A DNA stretch of 5,243 nucleotides from Desulfobulbus sp. (lineage in GTDB: Bacteria > Desulfobacterota > Desulfobulbia > Desulfobulbales > Desulfobulbaceae). The notes below the pieces were generated by a model that did no database searches, was not told where the DNA came from, and saw only the letters and a list, made by a program, of their open reading frames with translations. Shown piece after piece: positions 1-5,243 of the stretch (positions are counted from its first letter, which is position 1; the number at the start of each line of letters is the position of its first letter). The DNA is taken from the NCBI GenBank assembly GCA_028684915.1, contig JAQUEZ010000356.1:1-5243 (forward strand). Reading direction: 5' to 3'. The position numbers and the translations under genes were made by a program.

Positions 1-1502
1 TCATTCACTTCAATTATACCTGCAGCAGCTTGGGATACATTTTCTGATATTTCTAAAGTGGCAGCCGATTGTTGTTCAACAGCCGTTGCTATAGTCGTAA
101 TAAAATAATTAATTTCATTAATAACTTCTGAAATGGTTTTAATGTCGGAAATGGTTGAATTGGTCGTGCCCTGCATTCCTTCTATTTGAACTTTGATGTC
201 AACAGTAGCTGCTGCTGTTTGTTTGGCGAGTTCTTTGATTTCGTTTGCTACGACTGCAAAGCCTTTCCCAGCTTCTCCAGCTCTTGCAGCCTCAATAGTC
301 GCATTGAGTGCAAGTAAATTTGTCTGTTCTGAAATCTCTGTTATGACCTCCGTAATCTTACCAATTTTATTCGCAGCAGCACCCAGCTCGGTTACTTTTC
401 TGGCGCTCTCTTGTGACTGGACCACCGCATTCTCAGAAATAGTTTTGGCTTTTGACGCATTCTCAGCAATTTCTCTAACGGTGGTAGACATCTCTTCAGC
501 TGCAGTTGCAACCATGCCGACATTACTGGCTGACTGTTCCATTGCCGCTGAAACAGAGCTCATATTGACACTCATTTCCTCGGAGGCGGATGCAACATTG
601 TTCGCGCGCTCTGATGCGCTGGCTGAGGTTGATGAAAGTTGCGTGGATATGGCTGCTAACTCTGTGGATGATGAGGACAAGGTATTCACTCCGGTGATAA
701 TATCTTTGATCATGCCGCCAAGTTCGGAAACTGTATTGCTGAGTGCCATTGACATCTTGCCAACTTCATCCTTTTGGTCAATTATAAGGGTGGAGGTAAA
801 ATCTCTCTTAGCGACCTTGTCGATATAATCTACTATCTTTTGAACTGGTCCGGTGATAGATCGGGTTATGAGGTAAGCAATCATTACCCCCGCAATAAAT
901 GTAAAGAGGCCAGCAACTAATGCAAAACTGCGTATACTGTCCGCAGAAGAAACAATTGAAGACATCGCTTCTGCAAGTTCAGCTTCCTGGCTCTCAACGA
1001 ATGGTGTGAGAATTTTGGTCATATTCTCAGAAGCCTCATCAAAAGATGCCATGAGCTTATTACCTGATTCAGGACCACCATCAATATACGCCTTGGCCAT
1101 TTCCTTACCTGTTTTGTGGTAAACGACAAGGGCTTTTTCGACTTCTGCAACTTGCTCTAACCCATCAGCAAAGTTCTCTTTCTGATACATGCTCTTGAAT
1201 TTAGCCACTCCAGACATAAACGAGTCATAGCTTTTTTGGGCTTGGTCAAAACCGTCATTAAGCCCATCCTGTCCTCGCGTGGCCGAAATATCGGATAACC
1301 ATTGCTGTATTTGCACAACATCAAGTTTCATTTGCCGAGCTACTCCCATAAATACCATGCTCTCTTCTTTAACTAATAAGGCATTTTTTTCCATGATAGT
1401 GATCCTTGCATAAACAACTGCTAAAACGATCATCATTATTGTAAGTGGAATAGCAAAACCGAGGCCCATTTTTGTTCCCAACATCATGTTTTTCATGTTC
1501 AT
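1..1502 (-). CDS. Methyl-accepting chemotaxis protein (transmembrane chemoreceptor), C-terminus cut by window edge
   Basis: Chemoreceptor that senses a ligand outside the inner membrane and controls CheA kinase through CheW. My reading of the minus strand is open for 500 codons plus two bases, with no stop before the edge. Seen: short cytoplasmic N-terminus; TM1 about residues 13-31; periplasmic sensor about 32-190, predicted helical, containing [11 protein letters not shown] at 66-76; TM2 about 192-212; HAMP about 213-265, with its conserved proline at 219 and DEVG at 245-248; then the long signalling coiled coil. The hairpin tip is unmistakable at 391-410 ([20 protein letters not shown]), followed by [17 protein letters not shown]. 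Methylation-type pairs occur in ASEEM (306-310), AAEEM (334-338) and VEQQSA (475-480). Only the last part of the second methylation helix and the tail are missing. The ATG at 1502 is preceded by a weak purine-rich AAAAGAG; the ATG two codons later (1496) is an alternative. Family is certain, ligand unknown. Confidence 0.96.
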   Translation of the reverse strand, partial: MNMKNMMLGTKMGLGFAIPLTIMMIVLAVVYARITIMEKNALLVKEESMVFMGVARQMKLDVVQIQQWLSDISATRGQDGLNDGFDQAQKSYDSFMSGVAKFKSMYQKENFADGLEQVAEVEKALVVYHKTGKEMAKAYIDGGPESGNKLMASFDEASENMTKILTPFVESQEAELAEAMSSIVSSADSIRSFALVAGLFTFIAGVMIAYLITRSITGPVQKIVDYIDKVAKRDFTSTLIIDQKDEVGKMSMALSNTVSELGGMIKDIITGVNTLSSSSTELAAISTQLSSTSASASERANNVASASEEMSVNMSSVSAAMEQSASNVGMVATAAEEMSTTVREIAENASKAKTISENAVVQSQESARKVTELGAAANKIGKITEVITEISEQTNLLALNATIEAARAGEAGKGFAVVANEIKELAKQTAAATVDIKVQIEGMQGTTNSTISDIKTISEVINEINYFITTIATAVEQQSAATLEISENVSQAAAGIIEVN

Positions 1503-1552
1503 TAAAATGCTCTTTTCTTCTCAAAATTCATTTTTATTGTTAAAATTGATAC

Positions 1553-1582
1553 AGTTAACTCACTGCAAAATGTTCGTTAACT
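1553..1582. repeat. Inverted repeat AGTTAAC-N16-GTTAACT in the receptor leader
   Basis: Perfect 7-bp arms at 1553-1559 and 1576-1582 lie between the predicted transcription start and the start codon, about 50-80 bp upstream of the ATG. Each arm contains the self-complementary hexamer GTTAAC, so it can equally be read as a direct repeat with a 22-bp period, roughly two helical turns, which suits a DNA-binding dimer pair. It could also be chance in AT-rich DNA. Confidence 0.3.
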
Positions 1583-1599
1583 TAAAACAAATATCAACT

Positions 1600-1613
1600 T
1601 CCCCATGGGGGAG
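1600..1613. promoter_or_regulatory. GC-rich palindromic motif, copy 1 (TCCCCATGGGGGAG)
   Basis: The core CCCCATGGGG at 1601-1610 is a perfect 10-bp palindrome in otherwise AT-rich DNA, just downstream of the predicted receptor transcription start. A related sequence occurs at 1696-1710. A CCCC-AT-GGGG arrangement is reminiscent of sites bound by LuxR/NarL-type response regulators, but that is analogy only. Confidence 0.3.
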
Positions 1614-1633
1614 AGCTCTGCTGTCTTATAAAG

Positions 1634-1662
1634 ATTAAATCACAGTGATGGGGCTCAGTCAA
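1634..1662 (-). promoter_or_regulatory. Predicted sigma70-type promoter for the chemoreceptor gene
   Basis: Read on the minus strand, TTGACT (1662-1657) and TTTAAT (1639-1634) each match the sigma70 consensus at five of six positions and are separated by exactly 17 bp. Transcription would start near 1627, giving a leader of about 125 nt before the ATG at 1502. A weaker alternative nearer the gene is TTGATA (1597-1592) with AACATT 17 bp further on. I see no clear flagellar sigma28 or sigma54 promoter. The promoter lies outside the transposon, so the insertion should not have removed it. Prediction from sequence only. Confidence 0.5.
1639..1649. promoter_or_regulatory. Possible operator: perfect ATCAC-A-GTGAT palindrome overlapping the promoter
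   Basis: A perfect 11-bp palindrome (five-base arms around one base) overlaps the first base of the predicted -10 and runs into the spacer. A regulator bound here would cover the core promoter, so repression is the simplest reading. The arm resembles half of the CRP/FNR-type TGTGA-N6-TCACA site, but the one-base spacing is wrong for that family. The binding protein is unknown. Confidence 0.3.
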
Positions 1663-1695
1663 ATTTCTTTATAAAAATTAGGCTATTTTGGCCCA

Positions 1696-1710
1696 TCCCC
1701 CGATAGGGAG
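1696..1710. promoter_or_regulatory. GC-rich palindromic motif, copy 2 (TCCCCCGATAGGGAG)
   Basis: Imperfect dyad sharing TCCCC, a central AT and GGG-AG with the motif at 1600-1613. The centres are about 97 bp apart, and the predicted promoter lies between the two copies. This copy sits upstream of the -35 region, about 70 bp inside the non-transposon side of the terminal repeat. Two related dyads bracketing a promoter suggest one regulator, which is not identified. Confidence 0.28.
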
Positions 1711-1782
1711 CATCCGACAGTTATTCATATCATTTGATCCTTTGCCTCGTCGCAGAATCTGTGGGTAAATCTGTGATAATTG

Positions 1783-1822
1783 GGGGTCTGAAGTCCAACA
1801 GCATACGAAAACGTATGCTAAG
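1783..1822. repeat. Terminal inverted repeat of the Tn3-family element (tnpA-side end)
   Basis: Begins GGGGTCTGAAGTCCAACAGC and ends ACGAAAACGTATGCTAAG. It matches the family pattern of a GGGG outer end, a central ACGAAAAC and a TAAG inner end, the inner part being bound by TnpA. By my count it is 40 bp, against the 38 bp usual for Tn3 and gamma-delta, because of about two extra bases before ACGAAAAC. The inner end overlaps the stop codon of tnpA, which is common in this family. An extra G at 1782 makes the exact outer boundary uncertain by one base. The partner repeat is outside the window. Confidence 0.88.
1800..1819. repeat. Perfect hairpin inside the terminal repeat (8-bp stem, 4-base loop)
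   Basis: AGCATACG, then AAAA, then CGTATGCT forms a perfect 8-bp stem. It covers two of the three bases of the tnpA stop codon (TAG at 1820-1818). In tnpA mRNA it would form at the very end of the reading frame with a UUUU loop. It is not followed by a U-run, so it is not a convincing rho-independent terminator. The loop and flanking ACGAAAACGT are family-conserved; the longer arms seem particular to this element. Confidence 0.6.
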
Positions 1823-4820
1823 ACCATTCATCCCGCTCAGACGGCTGCTTCAACGGCCTGAGTTGGCCATTCAGCACCTGTTCCGCCAGGGTAAAGGAGT
1901 AATGGCCCAACATATTCACGTGTTTATGGCCGAGGGGAGATAGCCTGACCTTGTCCTCTTCTTTCACATCCTCGCCCTGTTCTCTCAGGTGACCCAGGGC
2001 GGCCTGCATGTAGATTGTGTTCCACAGCACCAGCGCGTTGGTCACCAAACCTAGAGCTCCAAGTTGATCTTCCTGGCCCTCCTTGTACCGTTTTCTGATT
2101 TCGCCGCGCTGACCGTGGCAAATGGCCCGGGCGACTGCATGACGGCCTTCGCCACGATTCAACTGGGTCAAAATTCGGCGACGGTAGTCCTCATCGTCCA
2201 CGTAGTTCAGCAGGTACAGGGTTTTGTTAATCCGGCCTGCTTCAATAATGGCTTGTGCCAGGCTGGAAGGACGATCACTTTTCAGTAGTGATCGGATCAG
2301 CTCGGAGGCCTGCACGGTACCCAGCTTGAGTGAACCGGCAATGCGCATCATGTCGTCCCAATGCTGCTCGATCTTGAGCATATGGACGCAACTGCGTGCC
2401 AACTCATCCAATATGCCATAGTTGGCGCTCTTGTCCACGCGCCAGAATACGGATTCACCGGCGTCAGCCAGGCGCGGTGAAAACTGATAGCCCAGTAGCC
2501 AGAACAAGCCAAACACCATGTCGCTGGCACCGGCGGTATCGGTCATTATCTCCACCGGGGTCAGACCGGTTTGCTGCTCCAGCAGACCCTCCAGTACAAA
2601 AATAGAATCGCGCAGTGTTCCAGGGACAACAATGCCATGAAAGCCGGAGTACTGATCCGAGACAAAATTGTACCAGGTAATGCCGCGGTTTGAACCGAAG
2701 TATTTTCGATTCGGTCCGGCATTGATGGTGCGGATGGGTGTGACAAACCGCATACCATCTGCGGAAGCAACCTCGCCGCCGCCCCACTTCCTAGCCAGGG
2801 ATAGGGTGGATTGGTAGTCCACCAGTCTGGCGTTAGCTTTCACCAGCGTTTCGGCGCGCAGGTAATTCTGTTTAGTCCAATTCAGACGGTGCCGGGTTAA
2901 CGCGGGCACTTGGTGTTTGATCAGCGGCTCCAAGCCAATGTTGCAGGCATCCGCCAACAGTACTGCGCAGACGCTGACAGTCAGGTCCTCGGCGCGGGCA
3001 TTGGCTTCACTGACATGGGTAAATTCGTCAGCAAAGCCGGTATGAGCATGAATCTCCAGCAGCAGCTCCGTAAGATCTACGCTGGGCAGCAAGGCATCAA
3101 CCTGTTGCGAGAGCAAGGTAAGGCTAGGTGGCTCATCCAATTTGTCAAAAGGCGTAATGGTTAACGTGGGCCGTTTGCCGGACAGATCCAGCTCAACCGC
3201 CTTGTCTTCGAAGTTGCCGGCCACCTGTTGGTAAGTGATATCCAGTTGGCGCACCAGGCCATTAATGGCTTCTTGGGGATTCAATGGATGACCGAGTGCC
3301 CGGCACACTTGAATTCGGTTGGTCTGCCACTCCTGGCCCTGTAACAGCTTGGCTCGCGTATCACCCCAGCGATCACTGTTCTCGACGTAGACATCACGGC
3401 GACGCAGGCTGTCCTGCAGCTTATCGAGAAAACATAATATATAGCCTCGCTTGGTCACTCGTCCTTCTTTGTCGAACACCAGGCGTTTCCAGGAATTAGA
3501 AACAATGTCCAATGGAGCCTTTTCCAGTAGCTGCTTACGCGATTCCGATAGACCGGCCAGATATCGATGAGCTTCCAGGGTCGCCTTGCCCGCCGGAGCT
3601 GCTTTGAATTCGATATCATATAATAATTTTGGCAAAAAGCGTCTGACCCGGCCATACTGCTCCACCATTTCATCATGAAAATTATCGCCGTAGGGGCGAG
3701 CCAGTTCATAGACGGTGGCAATGGATTCCGCCAGTTTTTCACGCGACATTCTGGCAAAGATGGTCGATTTCAGCAATTCATCCTGCATGCCTTCATTGAG
3801 TACCAGGGCACAAACCTCTGCCAGGGCCAGCGCGGATTTATCTAAATCCTTCAGTGTCCGCAGTCGCTTTTTCTGGCCCAGCTTTTTGGCCCCACCGGCG
3901 ATATCGGTAATCAGTAAATCCAGCACGTCCAGGGCTTCATCGAAGGCAATAGTCTCATACGCCTTGGTGAAGGCAACTAGAACGGCAACTCGCTTACTCT
4001 CCGGCATGCGAGCTATTTTGTGCATGGAAATCATACCAGCGTGACGAGCGATATTTTTAAGACGCACAGGTGGAATACCTGTAAAATCAAGTTCATGCAT
4101 GCCGAAGGCCTTCAGCTCCTGATAACGGCCAATCGCTTCATTGAAGGCGGGACCACTGATTGTCACCGGTCCCTTGCGGTAGCGATCAAAGCGGGAAATT
4201 CTTGATTCCTCCGGGACCTGAAGCAACGTCTCAAGCTTAGCGATCTGCACCGGTGTCGGCAACGCTGACAGTCGTTGCCATAAGCGATTGGTAGCCCGTT
4301 CGCGCACCTCAGAAATTAAGCGCATCAACGTGGAAACACCGGGTAAAAGGATCTTGTGTTGGATCAACCATCCGGTGGCTAGATCAAATAGCAGGCTTGA
4401 CCTTTCGTTGCTGATCCAACTGCGTGTGTAGAGTAAGCGGCTCAACCGGAACGACCACGGCCACGTGAGCTCCCGGTATTGATACTGATTCCGGATCAGA
4501 GAAGCGTGCTCCCTCCGCGTAGTCTCCCGTTGTGCATAGTTAGACAATATCGCAACATCAGTGATGCCAAGCTGTCGGGCAACAAACCCTTGAGTGTTGA
4601 CCGGAACCAGTGACAGATCGAAAAGGAAAGTTCCCAGAAATCGAACGCAGCCCAACTGCAAGGCGACACCGAGACGGTTTTGATCACCGCGCCGATTAAT
4701 AATAAAGGCAAGGTCAGCCTCATCCAGGTGAAAGTAGCGGGCCAACTGCACTTCATTTGGTTCCCCGGAGAATTGCCCATAGCTGGCTTTCTGTTCCGAG
4801 GTTAAAAAATCGACGGGCAT
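1818..4820 (-). CDS. tnpA: Tn3-family transposase TnpA, full length (1000 aa)
   Basis: DDE/D-type transposase that binds the terminal repeats, cleaves the ends and joins them to target DNA in replicative transposition. The frame is uninterrupted and has the usual family length of about 1000 aa. Numbered from the ATG, the N-terminal DNA-binding part (DUF4158-like) spans about residues 1-165, with MPVDFLTSEQ and YFHLDEADLAF; the Tn3 catalytic domain spans about 580-975. Catalytic residues: D688 in SADGMRF, D761 in MTDTAGASD and E891 in LNRGEGRHA, spaced 73 and 130 residues apart, like Tn4430 as I recall it. Other family blocks are YFGSNRGITWYNFVSDQYSG and NMLGHYSFTLAE. I chose the ATG at 4820 because a GGGGA lies four bases upstream and family members start MPVDF. 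An upstream in-frame TTG at 4835 would add five residues but lacks a ribosome binding site. Closest to gamma-delta TnpA from memory. Confidence 0.97.
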   Translation of the reverse strand: MPVDFLTSEQKASYGQFSGEPNEVQLARYFHLDEADLAFIINRRGDQNRLGVALQLGCVRFLGTFLFDLSLVPVNTQGFVARQLGITDVAILSNYAQRETTRREHASLIRNQYQYRELTWPWSFRLSRLLYTRSWISNERSSLLFDLATGWLIQHKILLPGVSTLMRLISEVRERATNRLWQRLSALPTPVQIAKLETLLQVPEESRISRFDRYRKGPVTISGPAFNEAIGRYQELKAFGMHELDFTGIPPVRLKNIARHAGMISMHKIARMPESKRVAVLVAFTKAYETIAFDEALDVLDLLITDIAGGAKKLGQKKRLRTLKDLDKSALALAEVCALVLNEGMQDELLKSTIFARMSREKLAESIATVYELARPYGDNFHDEMVEQYGRVRRFLPKLLYDIEFKAAPAGKATLEAHRYLAGLSESRKQLLEKAPLDIVSNSWKRLVFDKEGRVTKRGYILCFLDKLQDSLRRRDVYVENSDRWGDTRAKLLQGQEWQTNRIQVCRALGHPLNPQEAINGLVRQLDITYQQVAGNFEDKAVELDLSGKRPTLTITPFDKLDEPPSLTLLSQQVDALLPSVDLTELLLEIHAHTGFADEFTHVSEANARAEDLTVSVCAVLLADACNIGLEPLIKHQVPALTRHRLNWTKQNYLRAETLVKANARLVDYQSTLSLARKWGGGEVASADGMRFVTPIRTINAGPNRKYFGSNRGITWYNFVSDQYSGFHGIVVPGTLRDSIFVLEGLLEQQTGLTPVEIMTDTAGASDMVFGLFWLLGYQFSPRLADAGESVFWRVDKSANYGILDELARSCVHMLKIEQHWDDMMRIAGSLKLGTVQASELIRSLLKSDRPSSLAQAIIEAGRINKTLYLLNYVDDEDYRRRILTQLNRGEGRHAVARAICHGQRGEIRKRYKEGQEDQLGALGLVTNALVLWNTIYMQAALGHLREQGEDVKEEDKVRLSPLGHKHVNMLGHYSFTLAEQVLNGQLRPLKQPSERDEWS

Positions 4821-4863
4821 AGTTTCCCCAATCAAAAAATATACGACTCGTGAGCGATTTCAG

Positions 4864-4891
4864 CGTCTACTAATTTATAAAATTGTAGACA
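4864..4891. promoter_or_regulatory. res site I (recombination crossover site)
   Basis: 28-bp dyad with GTCTAC (4865-4870) and GTAGAC (4885-4890) as outer arms around a symmetric TTTATAAA (4874-4881). The central AT at 4877-4878 is the expected 2-bp crossover, as in gamma-delta site I, which also has a TTATAA centre. This site lies about 45 bp from the tnpA start codon, so bound resolvase could block tnpA transcription. Confidence 0.85.
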
Positions 4892-4913
4892 TCATAAACG
4901 AGGCACTTTAGAC

Positions 4914-4949
4914 TGTCTATTAAATCGTAAAATCACCATTTAATAGACG
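4914..4949. promoter_or_regulatory. res site II (accessory resolvase-binding site)
   Basis: Perfect 10-bp arms GTCTATTAAA (4915-4924) and TTTAATAGAC (4939-4948) separated by 14 bp. Including the outer bases the site is 36 bp, two more than I recall for gamma-delta site II. Its centre is 54 bp from that of site I, about five helical turns, as needed for the resolvase synaptic complex. Confidence 0.82.
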
Positions 4950-4952
4950 AAA

Positions 4953-5243
<291 letters not shown>

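Larger units (their letters stand above)
1503..1782. other. Intergenic upstream region of the chemoreceptor, outside the transposon
   Basis: AT-rich non-coding stretch between the chemoreceptor start and the transposon end. I see no credible gene here: the short open frames lack ribosome binding sites and recognisable protein sequence. It holds a sigma70-like promoter pointing at the receptor and several dyad symmetries, listed separately. No rho-independent terminator with a T-run was found for transcripts leaving the transposon. The five bases abutting the inverted repeat are TAATT or AATTG, depending on whether the G at 1782 belongs to the repeat. One of these could be half of the 5-bp target duplication typical of Tn3 elements, but the partner copy is outside the window. 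Confidence 0.7.

Noticed and set aside
193..828. Open frame of 211 codons on the plus strand
   Set aside because: It is antisense to the signalling domain of the chemoreceptor. Its Ala/Ser-rich translation mirrors the coiled-coil codons, and the minus-strand product is unmistakable.
1800..1819. Rho-independent terminator for tnpA
   Set aside because: The stem is perfect, but only about half of its pairs are G-C and no T-run follows in the direction of tnpA transcription.
1734..1943. Plus-strand open frame of 69 codons spanning the transposon end
   Set aside because: It crosses the terminal repeat and runs antisense to the tnpA 3' end; no ribosome binding site or recognisable product.
2464..2787. 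Minus-strand open frame of 107 codons inside tnpA
   Set aside because: It is in another frame of the tnpA catalytic region, whose main frame contains the conserved D and D motifs without interruption.
4821..4835. TTG start adding five residues to TnpA
   Set aside because: No Shine-Dalgarno precedes it, while the ATG at 4820 has GGGGA upstream and gives the family-typical MPVDFLT start.

Overview
The window looks like chromosome (or a large replicon) of a motile Gram-negative bacterium, most likely a proteobacterium. The evidence is a classical membrane-spanning chemoreceptor next to a Tn3-family transposon whose resolvase and transposase closely resemble those of gamma-delta (Tn1000), as I remember those sequences. 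I cannot place the genus. The chemoreceptor section is visibly more AT-rich than the transposon, which fits the transposon being the newcomer.

Layout from left to right. Positions 1-1502 (minus strand) hold a methyl-accepting chemotaxis protein, cut by the left edge after 500 codons; only its extreme C-terminus is missing. Positions 1503-1782 are its upstream region. This has a good sigma70-like promoter (TTGACT, 17 bp, TTTAAT), a perfect ATCAC-A-GTGAT palindrome across the promoter, two related GC-rich dyads about 97 bp apart, and an AGTTAAC/GTTAACT inverted repeat in the leader. At 1783 a Tn3-family terminal inverted repeat (GGGGTCTG...CTAAG) begins, and everything from there to the right edge is transposon. 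It contains tnpA (1818-4820, minus, 1000 aa, catalytic D, D and E present), a three-part res site (4864-4977) and the start of tnpR (from 4987, plus, cut by the right edge after 85 codons).

How the parts work together. TnpA acts on the terminal repeats to make a cointegrate. TnpR binds the six half-sites of res, exchanges strands at site I to resolve the cointegrate, and probably represses both divergent genes, as in gamma-delta. The transposon sits upstream of the chemoreceptor with tnpA on the same strand and no evident terminator between them. The chemoreceptor's own predicted promoter lies outside the element and was left intact.

I found no undescribed enzymatic system here. tnpA and the visible part of tnpR look functional and conventional. 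The points most worth a second look are the unusual terminal repeat (40 bp with an internal perfect hairpin overlapping the tnpA stop codon), the regulatory dyads upstream of the receptor, and whatever cargo lies past the right edge.
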